64,000 nt of DNA from Nothophaeocryptopus gaeumannii (Eukaryota; Ascomycota; Dothideomycetes; Mycosphaerellales; Mycosphaerellaceae). The DNA lies in assembly GCA_031771865.1 (NCBI GenBank), contig JASISA010000007.1, positions 124,001 to 188,000 on the forward strand, given 5' to 3'. The translations under genes were made by a program, and so were the position numbers. A model generated the notes under the pieces. The model saw nothing but the letters and a program-made list of their open reading frames with translations, searched no databases and was not told the origin of the DNA. The number at the start of each line of letters is the position of its first letter. Position 1 is the stretch's first letter. Positions 21,253 through 32,800 of this stretch are shown here, piece by piece.

Positions 21253-23044
21253 TGTGTGAAGCGATCAGGGGATGAAAATGATCCGAGGAGAGGAGAAGAG
21301 ATCGCTCACTCGTTTGAAGTGCTTCTTTCGATGGAAGACTGGGCACAATGGGAATGCTTATACCATCTTCCTCTCAAATCTTTTTGTCCGTACTCTGCGC
21401 AATGCTGCGCACGCCATACAGCTCCATTCTTTCGTTGAAAAGCATCTCAATACTCTCATTCCAGCAGTCGACGCTAGAAAATGACCTTCAATCAGCTCTC
21501 GGACGACCACTCCGAATAGTGTCCTGTGTGAAGACGATCATTTCCGTAGGAGCGACACTCGTATGCCAGATGACCTCCGAGGCTGAGTGAAGTTCTGCGT
21601 TGGGTCGCAACCAATGACCAACCAGAATGGTCACAGATGTAAGAGGCGTCTACTCAGGGATGTCGCCTTCGAAAGCTTTGCTTCGCTGTCGCTCGCACTT
21701 GAGGGATGTGGAAGTGATCTTCAAAGAGCAGGTTGTGGACTCAATGCAATTTGGGTCACATCGAGCAGTTCCAGTAGCGTACTGTTGAACATAACCTTGG
21801 CGCGTAGCTGAGTATGATACCGCAATCGCCGAGTTTGCCGTCTGGTCTGAAGGCAATGAAGCGCCACAGCTGGTGATTCTTTGCCTGAACAATCCATGCA
21901 GATGTAGTGATGAGTAGGCAGCCGCCCACGGCCTTCAGAGTCTTGGTGGATCCTCAGGTTAGTTCTTGATTTGAACTTCGCCTTTGACGCATGTTTTCTT
22001 GGTGATGAGGCGGCAACGGCAGGTCTTCTTCGGCAACGAAGAGGACATCTGAAGTCACCATATGCGGTAGTTACTGTCTTCCTTCCAAATGATCGGTCCG
22101 TTCCAGTAAGCTTGACCAAGAAGCTTGATGTCGATCAATCCAAAACCAGGTTCGAAGGCTGAACAGGGTCGAATGCACCCTGCACTCCTTCACCTTGGTT
22201 TAATTGCCGCATGCAATGTCCAATGAAGGAGACTACGACCACTTCGACGTCCAATCAGTGAGTTGTAGATGACTGCAAGGGTGCAAGTTCCTGCAGTTGT
22301 CCGGCTCTTGGCGCTAAAAGTCAATGTATTGCGCCATCCATCGAGACACTCACCTCACCCTGAACACTTTGTAGCACGCAAATCCATCGAGATAGTGTCT
22401 CTAAGCATCAACCGAGGCTCGTGAGCAGTAGAATGGATTGCTGCTGTTCGCACGCAATCCGCAGTGCTTATAGCATCTTGAGCTCATGTGGGCAAACACT
22501 CAGATACCGTATGGATCAAGAGCCTGCGTCGTCGATCGTCCGAAATTAGCCATCTTGAATATTCAACATATGTCCATCATCTGCACGTTCGATCGCACAT
22601 ATTCGTCGAGGCGTGGGTTCGGTTTCTGTTTACCTCAAATGGAATCAAGGCTGGCTTCGGTGAGAAGTGATGTGCGATTTGAGTTTGCGTGTCAAATGAA
22701 GAAATCGCAGCGCACAGAACATATACTCTCAGAGCAGCACATGCAAGCTGTTGACAAAGGTGTTGAGGTAGCATCCGTGTGTTGGGTACACCGAAACTGT
22801 GTAGTGCCTTGCCTTGGCGTGCACCTTGGAAGGTGGATGTCTTCTGCCGACTGTTTGCACCGTTTGGCAGGAATCGCTTGGAGGTATGAGCCAACACGAT
22901 GGTTCAAAAAATATATGATCGACCTGCCAGTGTTATCGAAAGACACTGCAGTGGTCGCAAGCGTGGTGAGTCGCCACGTAGAAGATAAAAAGACTTGCCA
23001 AAAAATCAACACCCTCTTGATTGACTCATATCAACCTGAGTTTT

Positions 23045-23150
23045 GCCTGCTATGAGAATCGAACTCATATCTTAGGATAGCTGCCATAGGATGCTTTGAG
23101 CTGTGCTCAATCATCTGTATGAGACCTATGTTCTAACCGTTAAACCTGAA
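23045..23150 (-). tRNA. tRNA-like relic with possible intron
   Basis: On the minus strand there is an A-box-like TTTAACGGTTAG, a plausible anticodon arm (TAGGT, loop CTCATAC, CAU), an insert, and a perfect T arm ATGAG-TTCGATT-CTCAT followed by the 3' acceptor-like AGCAGGCA. The 5' acceptor strand that should pair with AGCAGGC is not present. I read it as a degenerate tRNA or tRNA-derived element. Confidence 0.35.
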
Positions 23151-23494
23151 GATCAATTAGCGACTAATCCAAAGAGCCAGTTATGTCTTGGAAAAGACGT
23201 ACTAAGCGGGCGATTGCAAGCTATGCTTGCGGCATGGCGTGCGTGGAGAAAGGGGTAGATCTAATTGGTTTATAGATGCTTGTGGCATGCTCGAGAGGAG
23301 CAAAAAGGAGTCCGATGAGATCCCGGTGATTCAAAAGAGAGGGTTATGTTCGCCACAAAAACCCAGTTTTAACGATTTGGTCAGTACGGGGCTGGGAACG
23401 ATGTTAGCAACATGAATTGAATGAAACCAGGAATGTCAGAATAACACCCACGTCGAACCCGCGACTGCGTAATGTCAGCGGTGGACAGATAGTA

Positions 23495-23580
23495 GAGAAG
23501 TTGTGAAGGACAAACCCTTGGCGTATCAATGAGAGGACCCATATTAGCACCACGCTCTAACCAACTGAGCTAACCTTTGA
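23495..23580 (-). tRNA. tRNA-Ile(AAU)-like relic
   Basis: The minus strand carries a perfect 5' half of a eukaryotic tRNA-Ile: D arm GCTCAGTTGGTTAGAGC, anticodon stem TGGTG with loop CTAATA, then an insert of about 18 bases and the 3' stem strand CGCCA. The expected T arm (GGTTCGA) does not follow; a GGGTTCGAC lies about 60 bases further on (near 23448). The acceptor stem does not close. It is probably a tRNA pseudogene or the head of a tRNA-derived repeat. Confidence 0.4.
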
Positions 23581-24002
23581 GACGTTAGCGGATGTTGCCG
23601 ATGCGGTGTTCGAGTGTGAAACTTACCGACCAGCCAATGAGATGTCGAGGACGGGTTTCAAGCTACATATAAAACTCAATTGTTTACAAGAAGGAAACCG
23701 CGGCGAAGGGCGGCGAGCAGATCTTCGGAAGGTGTTCGCCAGCAGGGAAAAGATTGCGTCTCTTCGGATTCGACGCTCGGAGGCAATGCGGTTCTCATGA
23801 TTCTATTGGTCCTGTGGTCAATGAATCGTTCATTGTCTCAAGGTTTATCTCTGTCGTTTCGCCAGTATGGGTATATCGAGTATGCAATCTAAAAAGTCAT
23901 CTACAGAGCAGCCGTAATCGGTCGAACGCTGGGAAGGACGAGGTGGAATGTCGTCGTCGCTCCTCTCTCAAGCCTTGGCATGGAGCCGGTGCAGAGATCC
24001 AT

Positions 24003-25313
24003 TCAACTCACACCCAAGTTCTGCAATGCGATACGCAGCTCTTTCACAGCAGTGGGCACGTCTTCAAAGTTCAGTGCAGAGATGGCCCATTTTGCATGTT
24101 TCTGCGCTGCCAGAATAGACTCGTCGTCGTCTCGATAGCCACCAGTTGGAGGGCCTGTGGCGACATGAGTAGACGGCGGAGGGACATTGTGCACTTGTCG
24201 AGGGGGAGCGACTGGCGGTGGTGGCGTTTGAACTGTTGGGATCACTGGAGGTTGCGCCATCTGGTGTGGTGTCGGTGCCTCTGGTCTGGCCGAAGGAGTG
24301 ATGCCCAATTCGTGCCCTAATGGTGCTGGAGGTGGCTGTGGAGTAGGCGCAGTGTAGAAGTCGGCAGGATCTGACGTTACGAATGTTGAAGTTGAGGAGG
24401 GTATCTGGTCGATGGGCACCACTGCATTAACGTTGGAGGGAGCATCAGGCACAGATGGAAAGTAGCCTCCACCGACGGAGCCAGCTCTGCTATTTGCATT
24501 TTCCGCTGGCTCAATTGGTGAGACATCTGGTTCGTTCGTTTGCAAACTGGCCGGTTCATTGATTGATCGACTCGGCAGAGGTGGAGGTGCCATCGAGTCG
24601 GTATGCAAGGTAGACTGCGGCCGAGAGGGTTGCGCACCCTCCGGTACGCTCTCCACAGTCGGCTGCTGATAGACGCCAGCATTATTCTCCATGTTCTTCA
24701 ACTCCGCTTCTATTCCGTCGTCAAAGCCCAGCTCTTCGGGTGCAAGTGGCTGCTCGACCACCGGATTGGAAGCATTCGGATCCTCGCCAGCCTTGATTGC
24801 CCTTGCTATCCTCAATGCATGAAACTTGGCGAACTTGCTCTTCGCGGCTAGTTCTGGCTCCAAGGATGCCCAGATTGTCATCAAATCCATGAAGGTGGCG
24901 GAAGCTTGAAAGGTGTCTGCGGTCTGCTTGGTGACCTTGTTGTTCCTTTGCGCCTCGTCACCTCTGTTGAATGTCTCCAGTGCGAAATTCTCAATATATG
25001 CCTTCGCCGCAACATCGTCGACCACAGTGTCGTTGGACGCATTCTCCGATTTGAACGCTTCCAACTTGTCCATCAATCCAAGGGCATAACTTGTGCACTC
25101 CTCATCGGTAGTGTGCAGCTGTCGGTTGAGGACTTGCTGGAGGATATAGTATTCGCCTTGCTCTTGTCAGATTCGCTCACGAGGTCCGAGGAAGCCAGAC
25201 GTACACCAATAGCTGACAACCGGTCTGAACTTTTCTAATTGCGCTGCTCTTATCGCGAAGCGGCCGACATCAGGCGCGGCTGCCTTGAGCTTCGCGGGCA
25301 AAGTTGCTGCCAT
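24003..25313 (-). CDS. VTA1: ESCRT cofactor VTA1/LIP5
   Basis: Two exons, complement of 25205-25313 and 24003-25156, coding for 420 residues; the 48-nt intron joins VVSYWC to EYYILQQVLNR. It promotes Vps4 ATPase assembly in the multivesicular-body pathway at endosomes. The N-terminal MIT-type region (residues 1-165) contains FAIRAAQLEKFRPVVSYW, DEECTSYALGLMDKLEAFK, FALETFNRGDEAQRNNKVT and SKFAKFHALRIARAIKAGEDP. A long Pro-rich linker follows. The last 45 residues (AQKHAKWAISALNFED, AVKELRIALQNLGV) are the Vps4-binding Vta1 C-terminal domain. It is divergent with the ER thioredoxin-domain gene, 356 bases away. Confidence 0.93.
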
Positions 25314-25669
25314 GTTGACTCTGATGGTATGACTTCGTCTCTCCGCGTGTGTTCACCACCGGGTAATATCGAGATCAGAGCCTTGGTACGGTGGGACGAT
25401 GTAAGTGAATGTCGCTGCCTACAGATGGTGGACCCAAACAACATGGGAACGATGATCACATGCGATGATGCGGCTGAACAAGGTTCGTGGCCCCTGCATC
25501 CGCGTTTGTGGGGAAGTCGGAGGCTCCTTCTCGAAGCTTTCCTCACGAGATCGAAGCACAAGCCAAAAGGCAACTTGTCATGAACGACGGCGTCTTATAA
25601 CAGACGCAAGGACATGTAGTAGTCGTCACATACTTGTCGTCGTTGATACTGACACAGACACTACTCACA
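25314..25669. promoter_or_regulatory. Divergent upstream region, VTA1 / ER thioredoxin-domain gene
   Basis: 356 bases between two divergent start codons; no coding signal. It must contain both core promoters unless these reach into the genes. Confidence 0.55.
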
Positions 25670-27244
25670 ATGGTCAGGTCAAGCTCGATTGCTGCCGCGG
25701 CAGCCTCTGTCCTCCTTTCCCTACCTGTCGCCAATGGCATATACACCAAGTCCTCTCCCGTACTGCAAGTCGATGCGAAAACATATGACGGCCTCATCAA
25801 CAAATCCAATCACACCGCCATCGTCGAATTCTACGCGCCATGGTGTGGTCACTGCCAAAATCTGAAGCCTGCCTATGAGAAGGCAGCCAAGTCGCTCAGC
25901 GGACTGGCCAAGGTGGCAGCCGTGGACTGCGATGAGGAGAGTAACAAGCCACTGTGTGGTTCACTGGGCGTTCAGGGCTTTCCAACCCTCAAGATCGTCC
26001 GGCCGGGCAAAAAGCCAGGCAAGCCCACAGTGGAGGACTACCAAGGCGCACGAAGCGCAAAGGCCATTGTGGACTATGTCATCGACAAGATCCCGAACCG
26101 CGTGAAGAGACTGAGAGATGCGGACTATGCAGCGTGGGTAGCCGAAGCGGACAAGCCAAAAGCTATTCTGTTCACAGAGAAGGGGACAGTCAGCGCACTG
26201 CTGAAGTCGCTCGCAATCGACTTTTTGGGCGCGCTGGATGTCGCACAGATCAGAGACAAGGAGACGGAGGCTACCGAGGCGTTTGGCGTGGAAAAGTTTC
26301 CGACTCTTGTTCTGTTGCCTGGCGAGGGCAAAGAGCCCATCACATACAATGGAGAGTTGAAGAAGGCGCCGATGGTTAAGTTTCTCTCACAAGCAGCATC
26401 TCCAAACCCAGATCCGCCTGTCAAGGAGAAGAAGCCAAAACCAGCTAAGTCCGACAAGAGCAAAGCTTCAAGCGCGTCCTCCAAGGTCGCCGAAGCTTCT
26501 GCATCCCAAAAGGAGGAACAAGGGAAGGCATCCGACGACCAGGATGCGCAACCCCACAAGCAGGAATCTCGCCCATCTACGCCTGACGCTGCGACACCGA
26601 TCCTTTCTCTCCAGGATGGCCTCTCCCTCCAGCAGAAGTGTCTCAATGACAAGGCCGGCACCTGCATTCTGGCACTTCTTCCACAAGAAGACGTGCCATC
26701 TCCAAAGACCCTGGAAGCTGTCATGAGCCTCAGTCAAGTGCACCACAAGCACGAGCTGGGTAAGCGGAATCTCTTCCCGTTCTATCAGCTTCCTCAGTCC
26801 AACACTCAGGCCGCGGCTCTTCGTACGAAGCTTAAGCTCTCCGCGACTGATGTCGAGATCATCGCGGTCAACGGCAAGCGTGGCTGGTGGCGCCACTACC
26901 CGTCTACAAGCGATTTCAAGCTTCAACAGGTCGAGGACTGGGTTGACGCAATCCGCATGGGCGATTTGAAGAAACTCGATATTCCGACGGGCCTCATTGC
27001 GGACGCAGCTTCTCTCCCATCAGAGCCCGTGAAGCTCGACACAGACGAGAAGATCCCTGACTCTGCATGGAGGCCTGCGGAAGAGACTGAGGAGCTTAAG
27101 CAAATGAGAGAAGGCCTCAAACAACAGATGCCAGATGGCATGGACTTTGAGATTGAGGAGATTGACGATGATGAGTATGAACGGATCATGAAGCAAGGCG
27201 AAAAGGCGAAGGATACGAAGGCGGAGGAACATGATGAGCTGTAA
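25670..27244 (+). CDS. Protein disulfide isomerase-like ER protein (MPD1 type, HDEL)
   Basis: A single exon of 524 residues from ATG 25670; the longer frame begins at a TTG and is not used. There is a signal peptide (residues 1-24, ending VANG). One thioredoxin domain carries the active site EFYAPWCGHCQNLKPAYE (CGHC at residues 59-62) and the cis-proline segment GVQGFPTLKI. A second, catalytically empty thioredoxin-like domain follows (AFGVEKFPTLVLLPG). Then comes a Lys/Ser/Ala-rich linker, another folded segment with GWWRHYPSTSDF, an acidic tail and the ER-retention signal HDEL at the very end. The protein should oxidise or isomerise disulfides in the ER lumen. The overall plan matches fungal Mpd1/PDIA6-like proteins. 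Confidence 0.9.
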   Translation: MVRSSSIAAAAASVLLSLPVANGIYTKSSPVLQVDAKTYDGLINKSNHTAIVEFYAPWCGHCQNLKPAYEKAAKSLSGLAKVAAVDCDEESNKPLCGSLGVQGFPTLKIVRPGKKPGKPTVEDYQGARSAKAIVDYVIDKIPNRVKRLRDADYAAWVAEADKPKAILFTEKGTVSALLKSLAIDFLGALDVAQIRDKETEATEAFGVEKFPTLVLLPGEGKEPITYNGELKKAPMVKFLSQAASPNPDPPVKEKKPKPAKSDKSKASSASSKVAEASASQKEEQGKASDDQDAQPHKQESRPSTPDAATPILSLQDGLSLQQKCLNDKAGTCILALLPQEDVPSPKTLEAVMSLSQVHHKHELGKRNLFPFYQLPQSNTQAAALRTKLKLSATDVEIIAVNGKRGWWRHYPSTSDFKLQQVEDWVDAIRMGDLKKLDIPTGLIADAASLPSEPVKLDTDEKIPDSAWRPAEETEELKQMREGLKQQMPDGMDFEIEEIDDDEYERIMKQGEKAKDTKAEEHDEL

Positions 27245-27431
27245 GATATGCCACTTCATACTGTGATTTGCTGAAGATTCAAGCCTTGCGCGTACTGCAG
27301 ACTGTCTACTGTAACGTTGGTGATTCCCCTGTCATTCGAGACTCTCTCATCAGGTACTTTTCTAGGCATCATTCCCTCAGTCGAATCCAACAAGAGTACA
27401 ATCTGCAGAAATCGGATCATATCATATCACA

Positions 27432-29240
27432 TCACAGCTTCGCCTTCACTCCATCATCTCTCACACACAACCCTCTCTTCCTCCCCTCCACCCGATCATT
27501 CGCCTTCAGCACCCTCCTCAACAACTTCCCCGTCGGACTCTTCGGCAACTCCTCACAAAACTCCACTTCCTTCAATGCCTTATACCTGCTCTTTCTCGCC
27601 ATCACAAAAGCAAATAACTCCCTTCCCAAGCCTCGACTCGCCCTTCGACCCACTTTCAACACAACATATGCTTTCGGCTTCTCCCCCGAATACTCATCCG
27701 GAATCCCGAGCACAGCACAATCATCCACCGCCTCATGACCCTGCAGACAATCTTCTAATTCTGCGGGTGCGACTTGTTGCCCGCGGACTTTGATCATTTC
27801 TTTGATGCGGTCGGAGATGTGGAATAATCCTTCATCGTCGATGAACCCTACATCTCCCGTATGGAAGTATCCGTCTGCATCGAATGTTTCCTGTGTAGCG
27901 GTGGGGTTATCCAGATAAGCCATTGCGATTTGTGGGCCTTTGGCGAGGATTTCTCCCATCTCGCCAGGACCCCGGACGGTGTTGGGGTTTGTGAGGGAGA
28001 TGACTTTTGCAACTGTATTCGCGACGAGCTTCCCTCCCGTCGTGGCGTATTTGTAGTCGTAGTAGGCAGGAGGATGGCAGGTGATACAAGCTGTGGACTC
28101 TGTGGCTCCGTAACCCTGGCGGAAACCGGTGTCTGGGAAGAGGGCGTGGAGTTGGGATATGATTTCTGGGGATGTAGGGGCTGAGCCTGAGGAGAAGCGT
28201 TTTATGATTGGGAGGAGGCGAGGGAGGTATTCGGAGACGAGAGGGTCCCGAACGAGGCGGATTACGATGGGCGGGACGAGGATGAGTTCGGGAATTCGAT
28301 AGGTGATGATTGCGTCCAGCATGGAGGGCATGGAGAAAGAGGGGAGCATGACGCTTTGCCCGTTCATGAAGACCGGGTAGTGGATGTACCGCACCAGTCC
28401 CGTGATATGGAAGAGAGGCGTTATGGCCAAGATGCGGTAGTTTTCGCCGGGCTCGATGACTTGAAGTTGCCGGAGTTGGTGACATTGGGCTATAATGTTA
28501 TGATGGGAAAGCATAACAGCTTTGGGAAGGCCAGTCGTGCCGGACGAGAAATTCAGGTACCCGCATACGTCTTTGTTGGTGAAACCGGGTGGGATGCTGT
28601 ATGGGGGATCGGGCGAGTAAGATTCGCCGGCCTTGATGAGCTGTTTGATGGTTGTGAAGCCCCGTCTTTCGCCTTCGAGGAGGAAGATATTGTCCCGAGA
28701 CATGCCAGCGTTTTTCGCTGCGGCCAGAGCAACATCGAGCGATCCAGGTAATGTGAAAAGAAACTTCGTCTTGGCTGTCTTGAGGGCGTGTGTCATCTCA
28801 TCGAGGTTGTAAGCCGGTGAAGCACCATTCATTCGGCCACCTGCAAAAGTCAGCAGTGGTCAAGCCCCATTGAGGGGGAAGACTTACCACCTCTGATCGT
28901 AGCCCAAAGAGCAACAGGGTACCATATCGTATTCGAAGCAAAGATCGATACCGTATCCTCGGGTTTGAAACCACACTTACGAATCAAAGCCGTGCTGAGC
29001 TTCGTTGATAGGTCTTTGACTTCGGCAAAGTCTAATCGTTCTTTAGTGATGGCGTTCTCATAGGATCCAAGCTTCTCTCTTGGTGAGTATAGCACAGGAG
29101 AGAATTCGGGAGTTTCGAAAACCCATTGCCATGTCGTGAGCGTAGTTGGGACTGCACTTGATATTAGAATCCCTTCGTTTTTAATGGTAGTATGGTCACT
29201 CACTATCCAACTCTGGATGATCGGATCTCCAGAGTGTCAT
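27432..29240 (-). CDS. Acyl-CoA ligase, 4-coumarate-CoA ligase-like, with PTS1
   Basis: Three exons, complement of 29204-29240, 28888-29151 and 27432-28840, coding for 569 residues; introns are 52 and 47 nt. The short first exon gives MTLWRSDHPELD, joined to IPTTLTTWQW. Adenylate-forming motifs: FSSGTTGLPKAVMLSHHN (P-loop), GYGATESTACIT, YFHTGDVGFIDDEGLF, DRIKEMIKVRGQQVAPAELE and the C-terminal catalytic lysine in PKSPTGKLLRR. The last residues AKL form a type 1 peroxisomal targeting signal. It therefore probably activates a fatty or aromatic acid to its CoA thioester inside peroxisomes. It lies 605 bases downstream of the CTF1/FarA-like regulator on the same strand and has a CCGAGG/CCTCGG site about 170 bases before its ATG. 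Confidence 0.88.
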
Positions 29241-29844
29241 TTTGATCTATCTTCTAGTTGTGTCCAGCAGTGAGAGTGATGAAAGAGAATATATCTAACC
29301 TACACTTGAACTGCACAAGTGGACAGTACTATTACCAAGCTTCCTCTTACAGTAGTCATTTTGCATTGCCTTGGGCAAAGTGGGCAGCACTGCAGCAGAA
29401 GGGAAAGCCGAGGTGCAGAATGCAACAAGGATGCCGTGTAGTCGGTAGCGGCGGATCTTTTTCCCGCACGGGTCAGGCGGGGATGTAGAGCGACGACCTG
29501 GTTGATAGAGAAGACCATTCTGAGATGATAGAGATGCAAATCTTCTATATAAGCACCGAGCGTACTGCTTTTCGGTTGCTCAGGTAGGTCTGGATCTCGG
29601 CCATTGCGTGAAGCGAGTACTGGACTTTCTCTCTTCCATATTCGTCCCTGTCATCTGGTTCCGTGCACCTAGTATGTACGTTATCCCACAGCCCCTGCCG
29701 TTGAATAGATCAGATGCGTCCTTCGTGCAAAGTCCTGCCACGAGTAGCATACAAACGCTAGAACGCCCCAAATTGGCGGAAAGGCCAAATCACTTCTCCG
29801 CCTCCACAAAGATCGTACAGGTGAATTTCGAGGCTTCAGATATT
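29241..29844. other. Promoter of acyl-CoA ligase and 3' region of the regulator gene
   Basis: 604 bases. Apart from the CCGAGG site at 29408 I see nothing of note; the short frames lack any recognisable feature. Confidence 0.55.
29408..29413 (-). promoter_or_regulatory. CTF1/FarA-type core site CCTCGG
   Basis: CCGAGG on the plus strand, CCTCGG on the gene strand, 168 bases before the acyl-CoA ligase ATG. CTF1-alpha and FarA/FarB regulators are known to bind this core. A given 6-mer on either strand occurs about once per 2 kb by chance, so one site alone is weak evidence. Confidence 0.45.
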
Positions 29845-32800
29845 CTAACCATAACTTGCGGCTCCGTTAAGGCCGTTAATGTCTGACCCATTCGGTATGC
29901 CGAAGAATTCGAACCAGTCTCCGACGTTTAGCGTTGTTGGCACAATCGGTCCACCCGTACCGCTCGAGTTGCTCCAGGAATCGTCAGGCCTGGGTTGGTT
30001 GTGCATGGTGTTGAGCTGCGCCCAAGCCGCGGGATCATGCTGGTATGCCATGGGTGCGATATGTTGTTGGCCCTCGGGCATTTGCATTTGCTGTCCGGAG
30101 TGCTGTTGCTGCATTTGGGGAGTGTGCATGGGCTGCTGCTGAAATGGTTGCGGCGTGTGAGGCGGGCCTGCTCTTAAAGCTGGATCAACCATCTGCTGAT
30201 TCGGACTCTGCGTACTGATCGGGAACAGGGCATTCGTCTCGGGCGGGAAGAGTTGATCAGGTGCATAATTTTGCCATAAATCTTCGGAAATCTTCGGCGA
30301 GCCTCGCGTATGCAGAAAGAGGTCAGGCGGTGTACCGGGGTAGGAGAAGTTGTTAAAAGGAGTCGTCGGCCGGGTGTTCGCACGTGAGGCTCCCATAAAG
30401 GCGTCAGTCCCGTGCCGTCGCAGTGTTGGACTGCCGGCAGTGATTTGAGGTGCTTGCTGCTGTGGCGGAGCTGAGCTTGACTGTGGAAGTTCACGAGAGG
30501 GCGTCATGGCCGGTGACTGAGGCCGCGAGCGTTCGTAAGACATCTGCGGCGCAGGCGGACCGTTGGTGTAGCCGAGCTCCATTTCGTCAAATTTCCGCTT
30601 CTGCGGCTCCGTGTCTGGGGCGAGGGGCGTCTCGGATGGTTTCTTGCTGCTTCCGTTGTGCTTGTTCTTGGTGTGTCGACGACCAGCGGCTTTTTGCAGC
30701 CTCTCCTCTAGTACTTTGTTCCCCAAAATTGATTCAAACAAGGTATGTACCATCTTGGCGACCAACCAAACCCTAGAGACGTCCTTGAGCGCGTTCATGC
30801 ATGTGTTGAGCCGCTGCTGTGTAGCCGAAACAATGGACTGATTGGATGAGCGCATCTGGTAGACGTGCATGATCAACGCGGAGAACAAGCTGTAAACACT
30901 ACATCCGCTGTCAGTAACGCCACGCGTGCCGAAGCCGTGTGAAGGTGCAAGGAAACATACATGAATGCAGGGGTATATCGAAGCTGATCGTGCTGTTGCA
31001 GCGCCTCAATGATTGAAGTGATCATGGCAGCCGCTTGGTAGGCAATGGAGCGTGATGGGTATGCAGTTTCTTCGGGGAAGCCGCTGTTGTTCCGACAGTC
31101 TGGCGAGCCAGCTGGAGGCATGTGCGCTCGGTGGAGGAGACACAGAGTGGTGCTACAGCATGTCAGTGGGCGCAAAATGGCAACAGTCCACCGACACGTA
31201 CTAGTAATTTGAGTGAAGCAGCGCGGACCAGAAGTGGTGCCGTTGAGGCTCCCATCTCACTTCTTGTGGGCAGTTCTGAAGCCAGTCGGCGAGCGCCATG
31301 TCGCTGTGTGTTAGATCTAACGCGTTGTTTCGGCGCAGTTTGGAAGCCACGGAGTACTGTTGGGACAGGACCAAGCCCATGATTTCGCAGAGCTTCACGT
31401 AATTCAGAAAGAACTGCACATGAATTGGGTCCGGTGGGTATTCCGCAGGTCGGTCCGGCTCGTCATCGATGAAGTCGTCTTCAGACACCATTTCAACGTC
31501 GGAGTCTTCAATGTTGATCCCGACTGGACGCCCGAGCGCCACGGCGACTGATCGATCGCGAGTGAACAACGTCCACCAAATTCGTTTCCATAGTCGTTTG
31601 TCCGCTTTACTGAGCTGAGAGCCTTCGACGCTGCGAAGAAGTTTAGTAATTGTTCCGTGATGTTAACGATTCTCTGCTTCATTTCCTCACCTCCGGTGCA
31701 TACCAGAGCCCTGCGCGACAATGGCGGCTACTCTGCTCCAGTAAAAGACGTTCTTGGTCACGTCTGCAGCAAGGTCAGACCGAGCGTGGGTGACGATGTC
31801 TCCTCTTTCTCGATTCTTACCCTCTGGTCCTTCCCAATACCATCCCATGAGAATGAGAGCCTGCACAATGGTGACTCTGTCGTCTTCGTAATTCGCATCG
31901 TAAAGAGCCTTCGCTCTCTTGTAGAACGTCATTGCCGCGGGTGTCGTGGAGCCGTTGGCATCCATCAATTGCGGATTGTTGCACACGCGCGAGCCAGCGA
32001 GTAGTATTGCTTGTAAAAGAAGTAATGAAGGAGGATTTTTGGGATCTCGATATCGCCGCATGAACTTGCTCCTGTTGATTACCGGAACCACTGGAGCAAT
32101 CCAAGTGAAGAATGCATCGACGAGCTCGTCACAGAGCTGCCGTGGAGGCAGCAGAAAGGCTCCTCTTTGGTGCAGGATATCGATCTCGACATTATCAAGC
32201 TCGTTTACTCGCGCACGAGCGCCCCGAACGTTTTCAGGAAGCGGATAATGGACGACATCTGTCGTGCCATGGCGGTCCTGTACAAGCAGTGTGAGGTTCG
32301 ACGACTCTCCAAGGTAGGCGACCCGGCCTGCGTCCTTGATCGGCGCCCTGGCAAATTTCGGCTTCATGTACTGTGCGTAAGTCCCATTGGAAAGGGTTTG
32401 GCTGGCGTAGTATGACTCGGAGCCTTCGGTCTTGGGCATACCAGCACTGGTGTTCATGCCAATCTTCTCCGGCTCCATATCACGAGACATGACCATTTCT
32501 CCACGCTTGGGGAAGGCCTCGTCGGCCGGGGAGCGGTTGTCCGCCGTGGTCGATTCGGCGCGATCGCTGCATGGCCTGGGTCAGCAATGCCGCGACCCGG
32601 TATGTATACCGCACCAATAGCTCCTCACCTGTCATTGTCCTTCTTGCCCTGCGTCTTCTTTCGTTTCGGGGTCGGGATCTTGCATTCGATCGAAAAGGCG
32701 ACGCAGTTGGTACACGGCACGCCTAAGCTGGCGGCGTCGCATCGGACCTGTAGCGGTCAGCTTCCAGTCACCTAAATCTGCGGCGCAATATGTGTATACC

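Larger units (their letters stand above)
21253..24002. other. 2.75 kb gene-poor interval
   Basis: Between the peroxidase and VTA1. Frames up to 189 codons exist (22486-23055), but none has recognisable motifs or coherent splicing. The only structured content I see is two tRNA-like segments near 23.1 and 23.5 kb. Together with the broken genes on its left, this looks like a decaying segment. Confidence 0.5.

Noticed and set aside
22486..23055. 189-codon plus-strand frame
   Set aside because: No recognisable motifs, unusual composition and no supporting splice or promoter signals; it also ends near the tRNA-like relic.
24003..25076. VTA1 starting at 25076
   Set aside because: The MIT-type N-terminus lies in an upstream exon reached by a clear 48-nt intron.
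25634..25669. Longer N-terminus for the ER thioredoxin-domain protein
   Set aside because: The codon at 25634 is TTG; starting at ATG 25670 gives a proper signal peptide.
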